From positions 620,001 to 684,000 of the forward strand of contig NZ_CP168219.1 of assembly GCF_041714655.1 (NCBI RefSeq): a stretch of 64,000 bases of DNA. Reading direction: 5' to 3'. Under the pieces are notes generated by a model, which made no database searches, was not told where the DNA came from, and saw only the letters and a program-made list of their open reading frames with translations. Position numbers and translations under genes: made by a program. The number at the start of each line of letters is the position of its first letter. Position 1 is the first letter of the stretch. The DNA comes from Pseudoroseicyclus_A sp041714655 (GTDB lineage Bacteria > Pseudomonadota > Alphaproteobacteria > Rhodobacterales > Rhodobacteraceae). Positions 32,676-41,694 of this stretch are shown piece by piece.

Positions 32676-33617
32676 ATGCCCCCGTTCCCGACCCGCGCCG
32701 CCGCGCTCGCGCTTCTCGCCCTCGCCGCCCTCCCCGCGCAGGCCCAGGAGGGGCCCTATGCGGAGGCGGCCGGCATCTACTATGCCTCGCCCAATCCGCC
32801 GGCCATGTGCGCGATCCTGCCCTGGCTCTTCACGGCCGATGGGCAGCTCCTCGAGCGCAGCTTCGACGGCGCCGGCTATACGGCGACCGCCGGGTCGTTC
32901 TGCATGCCGGGGGAGGGGGGCGACGCCTGCTTCGGGGGCGAGATCGTGGACGGCGCGTTGGTCGTGCCGCGCGCCGATGGCGGCGCGCCGCGGCGGACGC
33001 TCTTCGTCGATCCCTCAGGGGTCCTCATCCTCGATGCCAGTGCCAATGTGCCGACGGCGCTGACGCGCTGCCCCGCCGACATCCCGCCGATCCTGCCGGG
33101 GATCGGCATCGAGGCGCTGCTCGCCGCCCCGCCGCCCGCCAGCGTCGATCTCACCGCGCTCGCCGTCCCGGTGACCGACGGCGCCCGGGGCTGGAACGAG
33201 CTCGGCGAGCCGGGCTTCCCCTTCGCCGGTCTCTGGGGCCAGCTTCCGGGGGATGAAGTCACGCGCGCCGCCGTCCGGCCCGGCCCCGAGGCGGATGAAA
33301 AACAGCTCGAGCTGGCGGCCGTCTATGTCGAGGATGCCTGCATCAACCGCCGCGTCGAGTTTTCCGACCGGGGCCGGCTGACGCAGTTCCGCGCCGGCAC
33401 GAATGCCGAGCGCGTCGCGATGATGAGCGCCTGCACGCTCGGGGAGGACGGGCTGACCTGCACCGAGGGCGTGCGCCGCTCGGACGAATGGCTCCCCGAC
33501 CCCGAGGGCGAGGTGCGCCGCTACGAGGTCTCGCGCGAGGGAGAGGACGTGCTCCTCTGCGTCGCGGGCGAGGCCGCCTGCTACATGCTGATCCCCTGCG
33601 AGGCGCCGGCCGAGTGA
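32676..33617 (+). CDS. Exported protein of unknown function
   Basis: 313 residues with a signal peptide (MPPFPTRAAALALLALAALPAQA). The ATG at 32676 is chosen over one at 32670 because the GAGGAG ribosome site at 32664-32669, which overlaps the upstream stop, gives a 6-nt spacing only for 32676. The mature protein is Cys-rich (about eight Cys, for example AMCAILPW, SFCMPG, DACFGG, DACINRR, CLIPC-like end), which suggests a disulfide-stabilised periplasmic protein. No family was recognised. It is third in the operon with the vWA and the 1125-residue protein. Confidence 0.75.
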   Translation: MPPFPTRAAALALLALAALPAQAQEGPYAEAAGIYYASPNPPAMCAILPWLFTADGQLLERSFDGAGYTATAGSFCMPGEGGDACFGGEIVDGALVVPRADGGAPRRTLFVDPSGVLILDASANVPTALTRCPADIPPILPGIGIEALLAAPPPASVDLTALAVPVTDGARGWNELGEPGFPFAGLWGQLPGDEVTRAAVRPGPEADEKQLELAAVYVEDACINRRVEFSDRGRLTQFRAGTNAERVAMMSACTLGEDGLTCTEGVRRSDEWLPDPEGEVRRYEVSREGEDVLLCVAGEAACYMLIPCEAPAE

Positions 33618-33641
33618 GGAAATCGCGCCGCCGCGCCGCGC

Positions 33642-34580
33642 CTAGAGCGTGACCTCATGGGGCAGGGGGCGCCCGTCGAAATAGGCGAGGACATTGTCCA
33701 GCGCCATGCGCGCCATGGCACCCCGCGCCTCGACCGTGCCCGAGGCATGGTGCGGATAGCAGGTCACGTTCGGCAGGGTGACGAGCGCCGGGTCCGGCTT
33801 CGGCTCGTTGGCGAAGACATCGAGCCCCGCGGCCCCGAGCCTGCCCTCCGTCAGGGCGGCGATCAGCGCCGCCTCGTCCACCACCGAGCCGCGCCCGACA
33901 TTGACGAGAATGCCCTCCGGCCCCAGCGCCGCCATCACCTCGGCCGAGATCATGTGGCGCGTCTCCTCGCCGCCGGGCAGGCAGACGATCAGATCGTCCG
34001 CCCAGGCTGCCAACTCGGCCAGATCGGCGAAGCGGCGGCCTGGTGCGCCGGGCTTGTCGCTCCGCGCCAGATAGCCGATCTCCTTGCCGAAGCCCTCGGC
34101 CCGCCGCGCGACGGCCTGGCCGATCCGGCCCATGCCGGCGATGCCGAGCCGGCCGCCGGTGAAGCTGTGCTGCAGCGGATAGGACCCCTCCGCCCAGGCG
34201 CCGGAGGTCACATGGTGATGCGCCCGGGGCAGATCGCGCCGGGCGGCCATCAGAAGCAGGATGGCCGTATCGGCGACGTCATCTTCGAGGGCCGGCGAGA
34301 CATTGCCCATGCGGATGCCGCGGCGCTTCAGTTCGGCAATATCGATCCCGTCATAGCCGGCCGAAGCGCAGGACAGGAATTCCAGCGCCGGCAGGCGGGC
34401 GAGGAAGGCCTCGTCGATCTTCTGGCCGCCATCGGTCACGAGGCCCCGGACGGCCGCGCCCTTGGCGCCAAGGAAGGCATCGCGGTCCTCGGCCTGGTCC
34501 AGCCGGTGCACCGTGAACCGCGCCTCCAGCTCGGCCTGCAATTCGGGGCGCAGCGGGGTGACGCTCAAGATCTCCGTCAT
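33642..34580 (-). CDS. D-isomer-specific 2-hydroxyacid dehydrogenase
   Basis: 312 residues. The NAD-binding motif GIAGMGRIGQAVARRAEGFG (about 140-160) and the catalytic blocks ILVNVGRGSVVDEAALIAAL (Arg), LDVFANEPKPDP (Glu) and PHHASGTVEARGAM (His) are all present. It reduces or oxidises a 2-keto/2-hydroxy acid (glyoxylate/hydroxypyruvate reductase-like). The start at 34580 gives the usual N-terminus (MTEILSVTPLRPE). It is convergent with the secreted trio and divergent from the FkbM gene, probably monocistronic. Confidence 0.88.
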   Translation of the reverse strand: MTEILSVTPLRPELQAELEARFTVHRLDQAEDRDAFLGAKGAAVRGLVTDGGQKIDEAFLARLPALEFLSCASAGYDGIDIAELKRRGIRMGNVSPALEDDVADTAILLLMAARRDLPRAHHHVTSGAWAEGSYPLQHSFTGGRLGIAGMGRIGQAVARRAEGFGKEIGYLARSDKPGAPGRRFADLAELAAWADDLIVCLPGGEETRHMISAEVMAALGPEGILVNVGRGSVVDEAALIAALTEGRLGAAGLDVFANEPKPDPALVTLPNVTCYPHHASGTVEARGAMARMALDNVLAYFDGRPLPHEVTL

Positions 34581-34772
34581 GTCGGTCCTTTGTGAAACGC
34601 CGGGCGGCGGGCCGGCGGCGGCTGCCGCCCTTCGCGGCATACCAGCCAAACGGGGCGCCCGGCCACCGGCAATGTCCCGCCCGCCCGGCCCGGCGCGGCA
34701 TGCCGTTGCCTTTCCCGAATTAACCCTAGGTTTGGATTTACCGGGATACGCCGGTCTGCGGGAGGCGCGATC

Positions 34773-35495
34773 ATGACGGCGAATACCGACGAGACCTATA
34801 CCTTCGGCAACGGCGTCGCGGTCCGCCGCCGGCATCTCCTCGATGTGCAGGTGCGGCGCTACACATCCGCCGACAACGGCAACCTTCACGAGCCGGAGGA
34901 GGAGGCATGGTTCCTCCGCCTCCTCGCCGATTGCCCCGGCCCCGCCCCGCGGTTCTGCGACATCGGCGGCGGCATCGGCTATTACACGCTGCTCGCGCTT
35001 CTCCAGTCGCCAAAGCTGGAGGCCACGATCTTCGAGGTCCTGCCCGCGCATGTAAGCGCGATCCGGGAGAACCTCGCCCTCAACGACGTGCCGCCGGACC
35101 GCGTGCGCCTGATCGAGGCGGCGGCGCATGTGGCCGAGGGCGAAGTCGCGTTCATCGACAGCGATTTCTCCTCGCATGTGGTGATGGAGGGCGTGCCCCT
35201 TGCGAAGGGTAGCCCGTTCAGGGCGCCGGCCCGCGATCTCGGCGCCTTCCTCGCCGAAGAGTCGGCCCCGTTCGACATTGCCAAGCTCGACGTGCAGGGG
35301 GGCGAGGCGGAGCTTCTCGCCCATGTCGTCGCCAGCGGGCAGGCGGCGAAGGTTTGCAGCTGGATCATCGGCACCCATGGCGCGGCGCTGTTCGACGCCT
35401 GCCGCGAGATCCTGCGGCCCCATTGGCGCATCCTGCATGAGGACCCGGCCCCGCCGTTCCAGCCCGACGGGCTGATCGTCGCCACGCAGGCTTGA
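34773..35495 (+). CDS. FkbM-family methyltransferase
   Basis: 240 residues. The SAM motif I variant CDIGGGIGYYTLLAL (about 68-83) and the FkbM C-terminal pattern with IAKLDVQGGEAELLAHV (about 170) mark it as an O-methyltransferase acting on sugars or polyketides. A GGGAGG ribosome site is 7 nt before the ATG. It flanks a large glycan locus on the opposite strand, so methylation of surface sugars is the likely job. Confidence 0.85.
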   Translation: MTANTDETYTFGNGVAVRRRHLLDVQVRRYTSADNGNLHEPEEEAWFLRLLADCPGPAPRFCDIGGGIGYYTLLALLQSPKLEATIFEVLPAHVSAIRENLALNDVPPDRVRLIEAAAHVAEGEVAFIDSDFSSHVVMEGVPLAKGSPFRAPARDLGAFLAEESAPFDIAKLDVQGGEAELLAHVVASGQAAKVCSWIIGTHGAALFDACREILRPHWRILHEDPAPPFQPDGLIVATQA

Positions 35496-35553
35496 GCGGC
35501 AGGGTCGCGGCGGGGCGCGGCCGGGCTGACCGTCGGCAGCTTTAAGGGATGCC

Positions 35554-36156
35554 CTAGAGCGGCGGCACCCAGAAGGTGACGATCTGCGAATGCGGCCAGT
35601 GGAGCCCGTCGTAGATCGTCACGTCCTGCGCGCCGACCTTTTCGAGGAAGGGCTCGAAGAAGCTGTGAAGATGCGCGGCGATGCGCGTCTCGGGGTTCTC
35701 GGCGAAGGGGATGGAAATGAAGACATATTCATTCGCTAGCCGCCTGAGCTGCTCGAGGAAGGGCTCCGGCTCCGGCACATGCTCGAGCGTGTGCGAGCAG
35801 GTGACGATGTCCCACTTGCGGTCGGAGATGTCGAAGATGTCGGCGACGATGTATTCCAGCTCGGGATGCAGGGCCTTGGCGAGCCTCGCCACCTTCGGGT
35901 CGATATCGAGCGCCGTGATCGTGCATTTCAGCCGCGAATAGCTCTCGGGGGCGAGCACGGTGGTCAGCAGATCCGTGCCCGAGCCGGTGCGGGCGCCGAC
36001 GTCGAGGAGCGTCTTGGTGTGATAGCGCTTCGGATAGCGGCGCTCGATGGTCGGCAAGAGTTCCGCCATCATGGCGACGCTCTGCGGGTTCTGCTTCTTG
36101 AAGAAGAAGTCCATCTCGATCCCGGCTTCCTTGAAGAGCCGGGCGATCTCTTCCAT
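35554..36156 (-). CDS. Class I SAM-dependent methyltransferase
   Basis: 200 residues from ATG 36156 (MEEIARLFKEAGIEMDFF). Motif I is LLDVGARTGSGTDLL (about 50), the acidic loop is ITALDIDPKVARLA, and motif IV is DIVTCSHTLEHVPEPEPFLEQL (about 117), typical of Methyltransf_11/23 proteins in glycan loci. The upstream frame is open but lacks another plausible start. It is last in the leftward glycan run, 116 bp after the next methyltransferase. Confidence 0.8.
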   Translation of the reverse strand: MEEIARLFKEAGIEMDFFFKKQNPQSVAMMAELLPTIERRYPKRYHTKTLLDVGARTGSGTDLLTTVLAPESYSRLKCTITALDIDPKVARLAKALHPELEYIVADIFDISDRKWDIVTCSHTLEHVPEPEPFLEQLRRLANEYVFISIPFAENPETRIAAHLHSFFEPFLEKVGAQDVTIYDGLHWPHSQIVTFWVPPL

Positions 36157-36272
36157 GTCCAGTGTGTCTTCCAACGTTCCGTCCTCATGGCCTTGGTGGT
36201 GCGCGGCGCATCGCCTGCCGCGGCTGTCGTGGCGCCCCCTCCTGCCGGGGGCCCGCCGGTCTGTCGGCGCCC

Positions 36273-37100
36273 TCAGGCCGCCTTGCGGAACCACATGAGC
36301 GTGCGCTTCATGCCGGTGTCCTTGATGACGCCGATCTCGTAGGAGTCGATGGTCTCGACATGCGCGCAGCCGAATTCCTCGAACATGTATGCCACCGTGT
36401 CGATGCTCAGCGCCCAGAAATTGTCGAAGCCCTTTCGGTGCCAGTTGATGAACTTGCAATCGAAGCGGTCGGCGCCCTCGTAGGTCATCGTCTCCAGCAG
36501 CACCTCGCCGCCGGGCTTCAGCGAGGCGCAGGTGTTGCGGACGTTGGACCAGACATCGGGCAGGTGGTAGAGGATGCCGCAGTGCAGCACGAGATCGTAG
36601 GTCTCGGGCGCGACGAAGGTGTTGGCATCGTCCGTCATGAAGCGGCAGCGGGTGCCGCAGAAGTCCGCGATCTTGCGGCCGCGGGTGATGGCGATCGGGT
36701 AAGCCTCGATCCCGTCGACCTGGCAGCCGAGATATTTCGCCATGAAGATCGAGTTGTAGCCCTCGTTGAAGCCGAGATCGAGCACCCGCTTGCCGGCGAA
36801 GCGGCTGATGTCGGCGCGCCCGTGGAACCGGCGCATCTTGGCCATGCAGCGCGGGTTCGGCACCGCGTCGTTCTGCGCGAAATTCTCCGTCGAGACGCCG
36901 TTCGAGAAGCGGAAGGTCGAGCGCCAGGGGCCGTTGTCGCGGCAGAAGGCCTCCGTGTCCTCGACGCTGCGATCCGTCTCGATCCGCAGGGCGTCGCCTT
37001 CGAGGAGCGCGGCGATATCGGCGGCGCTGCGGGCGGGCTCCGCCGCCCCCCGGATGCGGTTCAGCACCTGGGGCGCGCCCTCGCTCGTGGTCGTGGTCAT
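36273..37100 (-). CDS. Class I SAM-dependent methyltransferase
   Basis: 275 residues. Motif I is VLDLGFNEGYNSIFMAKYLG (about 103-122), followed by VDGIEAYPIAI and YDLVLHCGILYHLPDVWSNV, the arrangement of DUF1698/Methyltransf_23 tRNA- or sugar-modifying methyltransferases. It overlaps the upstream sulfotransferase-like gene by 4 bp. Sugar methylation is inferred from context. Confidence 0.83.
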   Translation of the reverse strand: MTTTTSEGAPQVLNRIRGAAEPARSAADIAALLEGDALRIETDRSVEDTEAFCRDNGPWRSTFRFSNGVSTENFAQNDAVPNPRCMAKMRRFHGRADISRFAGKRVLDLGFNEGYNSIFMAKYLGCQVDGIEAYPIAITRGRKIADFCGTRCRFMTDDANTFVAPETYDLVLHCGILYHLPDVWSNVRNTCASLKPGGEVLLETMTYEGADRFDCKFINWHRKGFDNFWALSIDTVAYMFEEFGCAHVETIDSYEIGVIKDTGMKRTLMWFRKAA

Positions 37101-38089
37101 GTCGTTTCCCCCTGCAGCATCGCTGTTTCAAGAAAGGGGCGGAACAGCGGGTGCCGCTGGATCGCCGGAAATTCTGCCGTGGCCGCGAGGATCTCGGCGA
37201 AGTCCTTCGCCAGATCGGGGCTCTCGAAGGGCCAGGCGCCGTCGGAGAAATCCCTCAGCGGCAGCTCGCCGAAGAGCGCCTCGAGCTCGGCATTATAATC
37301 CTTCGTGCGCAGCGCGGCCTGCCGGTCGGGCGCGAGGCGGAGCGGCCGGCGCCAGGCTTGCCGCGCGGCGGCCAGAGGCTCCAGCGCCTGGGCGAGCGCG
37401 AGGGAATGGAGCCCGGCGCCGTTCGCCAGAAGCTTGAAGCCGAGGAGGCTGCCGCCGAGCCGCGGGTTCGTGCGCTGCGCCCCCGCCGCCTGCTGCCGCC
37501 CGCCGGGATCGGGCAGGCCGGTGACGGATAGGAAATCCGCCACAACATCCGCGCCCGGGTCGTAGAGCCGCCAATGGCAGCGGTTCGCGAAGAGCTGCCA
37601 CGCCCGGCAGAAGCGCGCGATCTGCGGATTGAACCCCCGCTCGAACTCGAAGAAGCCCGCCGCGAGGCCGGTCTTCTTCACCTCCTGCGCCCAGGCGCTG
37701 AGGGCATAATCGAGATATTCGCGCAGATAGCAGACGACCTCGACATGGCGCCCGGCGGCAAGCTCGCGCAGGCCGAGGAAATCGTTGGCATTCTGGAAGA
37801 GCTCGCTCGACAGGACGATTGTCTCCGCCCCCTGCGACGCCGCCTCGATCTCTGCCAACCAGCCCTGCCGCCGCGCCTTGTCGCCGGCGCGCGCGAGGCC
37901 GAAATCCTCGGCGATCCGGTGATGGGCCACCTTGTCGGCCGGATCGGCGGCGGCATCGCGGAAGCCGCCCGTGGACGGGATGGCGATGCCCTCGGCCGCG
38001 AAGGCGGCGCGATGCGCGGCGAGATAGAGCTGGATGGCCGAGGTGCCGGTCTTGTGGCGCCCGATATGAAGGATGAGCCGCTGGATCAT
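37097..38089 (-). CDS. Sulfotransferase-like protein
   Basis: 330 residues. The N-terminus LILHIGRHKTGTSAIQLYLA (about 4-24) is the PAPS 5'-phosphosulfate loop, and VVCYLREYLDYALSAWAQEVKK (about 125-146) resembles the 3'-phosphate-binding helix of P-loop sulfotransferases. The C-terminus is divergent. It probably transfers sulfate to a sugar in the surface glycan. It is coupled by 4-bp overlaps to both neighbours, the AGE epimerase upstream and the methyltransferase downstream. Confidence 0.75.
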   Translation of the reverse strand: MIQRLILHIGRHKTGTSAIQLYLAAHRAAFAAEGIAIPSTGGFRDAAADPADKVAHHRIAEDFGLARAGDKARRQGWLAEIEAASQGAETIVLSSELFQNANDFLGLRELAAGRHVEVVCYLREYLDYALSAWAQEVKKTGLAAGFFEFERGFNPQIARFCRAWQLFANRCHWRLYDPGADVVADFLSVTGLPDPGGRQQAAGAQRTNPRLGGSLLGFKLLANGAGLHSLALAQALEPLAAARQAWRRPLRLAPDRQAALRTKDYNAELEALFGELPLRDFSDGAWPFESPDLAKDFAEILAATAEFPAIQRHPLFRPFLETAMLQGETT

Positions 38090-39255
38090 GGGGCGAGAAG
38101 GCGCAGTTCGCTGTAGGCGGCGACGATGTGATAGAGGCTCGAGGTCCGTGCCGGCTCGGCGATGGGCCGGCCGCCGGGGCCGAGGTTTTCCCACCACGAG
38201 CCGGGCAGGGGATGCTCGAAGAAGCGCAGGAGCCCGGCGCAGGCCTCCGCGGCAATCGCCTCGGCGTGGCGCGCCTCTTCGCGGGAGCCGGCCATGCGGG
38301 CGCGGAGTGCCCAGGCCTTGATCCGCTCGGTCTGCGGCCAGAGCCGGGCGGTCATGTCGGCCGGCGTGAGATCGGCGTGAAGGAGGCTTCCGGCGAGCCC
38401 ATCGGCATTGATGCCATGCCCCTCCGCCAGGTCGATGAGCTCGATCCCCGCCCTGACGGCATCGGCGCGGCCGCGCAGCCGGCCCCAGCGCAAGAGGAGC
38501 CAGCCCCATTCGTACTGGTGCCCCGGCTCGATAGAGCTGCCGGGGCCGGAGAGCGGGCACCACTCGCCATCGAAGATCTCGCAGAGCGCGCCCGTCCCCG
38601 GCGCCCGGAAGCGGCTGATGCACAGGCCCGCGATCTCGTCGGCGATACGGGCGAAGTTCTCGTCTTCCGGGCGTGTCCGCTCCCATTCGAGGCAGGCCTC
38701 GAGCGTGTGCATATGGGGGTTGGAGCGCAGCGGCAGCCGGCGGGGCATCGCCTCCTCGAAGCCGGCGATGCAATTGCGCCATCCGGCCTCCAGCCGCTGG
38801 CGGATGGCCGAGGCGAGGGCATGGGCCTCGCCCGCCGGCAGGATGCGCATGTCGGCGGCGGCGAGCGCGAAGAGCGCGAAGGCGGTGTCGTAAAGGTCGA
38901 ACCGCTCGGGCTCGCCGGCGACGGGGATCACCGCCCCCTCCGGCCCGAGGTGCTCGGCCAGGAGGTAGCTGCGCGCGTGGCGGCCGAGCGCGAGGCCGGT
39001 CTCGGGCGCGATGCCGAGGGCCACCAGCCGCGAGAAGGCATAGAGCTGCCGGGCGGCGACGCGGGCGCGGCGCGGCAGGGCCAGGGGCGTGCCGTCGGGC
39101 TCGATCCGCTCGTGAAAGCCGGCCTCGTCCCTTGCATGGCTGAGCTGGAAGGGCAGCGCCTCGTCCGTCAGCCAGACGCTGAAGCGGGTGACGAGGCCGG
39201 GCAGCTCGGCCGCGTCCGGCAGGGCAGGGGTCAGCCTAGCTTGCGAGGATGTCAT
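38086..39255 (-). CDS. AGE-family epimerase/isomerase
   Basis: 389 residues with the (alpha/alpha)6-barrel signatures of N-acylglucosamine 2-epimerase and mannose isomerase: NPHMHTLEACLEWE (about 190), PGHQYEWGWLLLRW (about 250) and SLYHIVAAYSEL at the C-terminus, each with the expected His. The ATG at 39255 is preferred to one at 39279 because it has a TGGAG ribosome site 7 nt upstream. It overlaps the upstream heptose gene by 20 bp. It may supply a manno- or fructo-configured precursor; the precise substrate is unknown. Confidence 0.83.
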   Translation of the reverse strand: MTSSQARLTPALPDAAELPGLVTRFSVWLTDEALPFQLSHARDEAGFHERIEPDGTPLALPRRARVAARQLYAFSRLVALGIAPETGLALGRHARSYLLAEHLGPEGAVIPVAGEPERFDLYDTAFALFALAAADMRILPAGEAHALASAIRQRLEAGWRNCIAGFEEAMPRRLPLRSNPHMHTLEACLEWERTRPEDENFARIADEIAGLCISRFRAPGTGALCEIFDGEWCPLSGPGSSIEPGHQYEWGWLLLRWGRLRGRADAVRAGIELIDLAEGHGINADGLAGSLLHADLTPADMTARLWPQTERIKAWALRARMAGSREEARHAEAIAAEACAGLLRFFEHPLPGSWWENLGPGGRPIAEPARTSSLYHIVAAYSELRLLAP

Positions 39256-40483
39256 GGACGTGCTCCAGCAGGGTGTCATGCGGTGAAGGCCCGGGGAAGA
39301 GGCGGCCGGCGAGACCGGCGGCGCGGGCCGCCTGCATGTCGGTCTCGCGGTCGCCGATCATGGTGCTGGCCGCCCAGTCGACCGGCCAGCGGTCGCGAAG
39401 CTCCAGAAGCATCCCCGGCGCCGGCTTGCGGCGCGGGCTGGGGCCCTTCAGCTCGGCGACCACGGCGTCGGGATGCGTCGGGCAATAGCGCTCGTCGTCG
39501 ATATGGGCGCCGAGCTCGGCGAGCTCGGCGTTCATGTGGTGGCGGAGGGCGAGGTAGTCGCCCTCGGAATAGAGCCCCCTGCCGATGCCGGCCTGATTTG
39601 TGGCGACGAAGGCGAACCAGCCGGCCTCGTTGACGGCGCGCAGCGCCTCGCGGGCGCCGGGCATCCATTCGAAGCGGTCGACGGTGCCGACATGGCCATG
39701 ATCGACATTGAGCACCCCGTCGCGGTCGAAGACGATGGCGCGCCGGCGGCGGCGGGCGGGGATGACCTCCTGCGCGCGGGCGTAATCCTCGGGGATGCCG
39801 ATATCGATGAAGCCGCCCTCGAAGGCCCGGCCCGCGAGCCGCCCGGCGGCGGCGAGGCCGGGGAGGACGTCTTCTTCCAGCGAGCCCTCGGGGACGAGGT
39901 GATCCGCGATGCCGCGCGTGAAGACATAGACCCCGCCGTTGATGAGCGCCGGCGCCCCCGGCGTGCCGCGCTCGGCAAAGCCGGCGAGCCGCCGGCCCGC
40001 CAGCCGCACCGCCCCGAAGCGGCCGCCGTCGGGCACCTGGCGAAGCGCGAGGGCGCCGAGGCAGCCCTCCTCCTCCGCCTGCAGGCGCGAGAGGTCGGCC
40101 AGGAGGATGTCGAACCAGCTGTCGCCGTTGAGCAGGAGGAACCGCTCCTCCAGCAGCTCCCGCGCCTGCCAGAGCGCGCCGCTCGTGCCGCGGGGCGCCG
40201 CCTCGCGCGCGACGCGGATGCGGGGCGGCTCCGGGTCGGCCGTGCCGGCGGCGAGGCGCCGGTTGCAGCCCTCGGCGAAGGCCTCGACCTGATCGGCGAG
40301 ATTGGCGGCGAGGAGCAGGATGTCCCGCGCGCCCTGGCGGACCAACTCGTCGATGAGCAGCTCGAGAAAGGGCGTCCCCGCGACGGGCAGCAGCGGCTTG
40401 GGGCAATCGCGCGTCAGCGCGCCGAGGCGCGAGCCCATACCGCCGCAGAGCACCAAAGCCTGGGCCGGGATGCCCTTCGTCAT
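39236..40483 (-). CDS. Fused heptose-1-phosphate nucleotidyltransferase (HddC-like) and HAD phosphatase (GmhB-like)
   Basis: 415 residues in two domains. Residues 1-240 are a sugar-1-phosphate nucleotidyltransferase (LCGGMGSRLGALTRDCPKPLLPVAGTPFLE by position 12-41; NGDSWFD at about 119). Residues 248-415 are a HAD-IIIA phosphatase with nucleophile Asp253 and acid Asp255 (FDRDGVLN), VATNQAGIGRG and RKPAPGML. In the GDP-D-glycero-D-manno-heptose pathway these are the HddC and GmhB steps; the adjacent HddA-like kinase supports this. It overlaps the kinase gene by 4 bp. Confidence 0.85.
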   Translation of the reverse strand: MTKGIPAQALVLCGGMGSRLGALTRDCPKPLLPVAGTPFLELLIDELVRQGARDILLLAANLADQVEAFAEGCNRRLAAGTADPEPPRIRVAREAAPRGTSGALWQARELLEERFLLLNGDSWFDILLADLSRLQAEEEGCLGALALRQVPDGGRFGAVRLAGRRLAGFAERGTPGAPALINGGVYVFTRGIADHLVPEGSLEEDVLPGLAAAGRLAGRAFEGGFIDIGIPEDYARAQEVIPARRRRRAIVFDRDGVLNVDHGHVGTVDRFEWMPGAREALRAVNEAGWFAFVATNQAGIGRGLYSEGDYLALRHHMNAELAELGAHIDDERYCPTHPDAVVAELKGPSPRRKPAPGMLLELRDRWPVDWAASTMIGDRETDMQAARAAGLAGRLFPGPSPHDTLLEHVHDILAS

Positions 40484-41565
40484 GCGGCGACCAGCGGCGT
40501 CTTCGGGGTCGGGGCCGTCCGGTGGTCGGGCGCCACCCAGGCGCGGCAGCCGGTGTCGGACAGGACGACGGCGTCCGCCTCCGTTCCCTTCTGGCGGAGC
40601 GCCTCGATGAGCTGATGCCGGCGCGTCGGCGCCACGAGGAAGAACATGAAGCCCCCGCCGCCGGCGCCGGAGATCTTGCCGGCCTCGGCCCCGTTCGCCA
40701 GCGCATGTTCGACGATGGCGTCGATATGGGGGCTCGTGACGGCGGCGGCGGTGGCCTTCTTCGCCGCCCAGGAATGGTTGAGGATCTCGGCCATCGCGCC
40801 GAAATCGCCCATGAGCAGCGCGCGCTTCATCTCGATGCTGTCCGACTTCAGCCGGTGCATGGCGTCGATGGCCTTGCAATCGGCCTCCTTCACGCTGGCG
40901 GTCTGCCGTTCGATGATCGCGGACGAATGCCGCGACACGCCGGACTGGCAGGTCACGAGCCGGCTTTCGAGCTCGTAGCGGATCGCCGGGGCGACGCGCA
41001 GCGGGTTCACGATGACCCGGTCACCGGCGAGGAATTCGATGAAGTTCACACCGCCGAAGGCCGCGGCGTACTGATCCTGCTTGCCGCCGGCCTGGGCGAG
41101 GTCGATCCGCTCGATCTCGTAGGCCAGATGCGCGATGTCATAGGGCCCGAGCGGCGCGCCGAAGAGCAGGCGGAAGGCATCGACCAGCGCCACCACCAGC
41201 GCTGAGGACGAGCCGAGGCCAGAGCCGGGGGGCGCGCCCACATTGGTGTGGATGGTCATCGCCAGCCGCTGGCCGCCGTTGAACTCGGCGATCATCCGCT
41301 CATAGACGCCCCGGTGCAGCGCCAGACGCGGATCGCTGATCGGCGCCTCGACGGGAAAGCTCTCGCGAATCCCCAGATCGCCGGTCACGACCTCCACCCG
41401 GTTATCGTCGCGCAGCTCGATGGCGGCGAAGGCCGAGCGGCCGATGGTGAGGTTGAGCACGGTGCCGCCATAAAGGTCGCAGAAGGGCGACAGGTCGGTG
41501 CCGCCTCCGGCAAGCCCGAGCCTGAGAGGTGCACGCGCATGGATCGTTCGGGGCAGTGCACTCAT
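40480..41565 (-). CDS. hddA: D-glycero-D-manno-heptose 7-phosphate kinase-like GHMP kinase
   Basis: 361 residues. The GHMP signatures are RAPLRLGLAGGGTDLSPF (about 11-28), the phosphate loop GAPPGSGLGSSSA (about 110-122), GGKQDQYAAAFGGVNFIEF, and the C-terminal KISGAGGGGFMFF. This combination is typical of HddA-type heptose kinases and also of fucose/galactose-1-kinase relatives. It would make heptose-1,7-bisphosphate for the phosphatase and nucleotidyltransferase fused in the next gene. The ATG at 41565 has a strong GGGGAGGAG ribosome site. Confidence 0.82.
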   Translation of the reverse strand: MSALPRTIHARAPLRLGLAGGGTDLSPFCDLYGGTVLNLTIGRSAFAAIELRDDNRVEVVTGDLGIRESFPVEAPISDPRLALHRGVYERMIAEFNGGQRLAMTIHTNVGAPPGSGLGSSSALVVALVDAFRLLFGAPLGPYDIAHLAYEIERIDLAQAGGKQDQYAAAFGGVNFIEFLAGDRVIVNPLRVAPAIRYELESRLVTCQSGVSRHSSAIIERQTASVKEADCKAIDAMHRLKSDSIEMKRALLMGDFGAMAEILNHSWAAKKATAAAVTSPHIDAIVEHALANGAEAGKISGAGGGGFMFFLVAPTRRHQLIEALRQKGTEADAVVLSDTGCRAWVAPDHRTAPTPKTPLVAA

Positions 41566-41694
41566 CGGAACTCTCCTCCCCACGGCCGGAACGGAACAGC
41601 AGCCGCGGATTTACCTATCGCTATTCGATCATCCCAGTCTTGGAAGACGAGGTTAATCTTTGTTTAAGCGCCGCCCAGTCGGCCCCGGGGGCGT

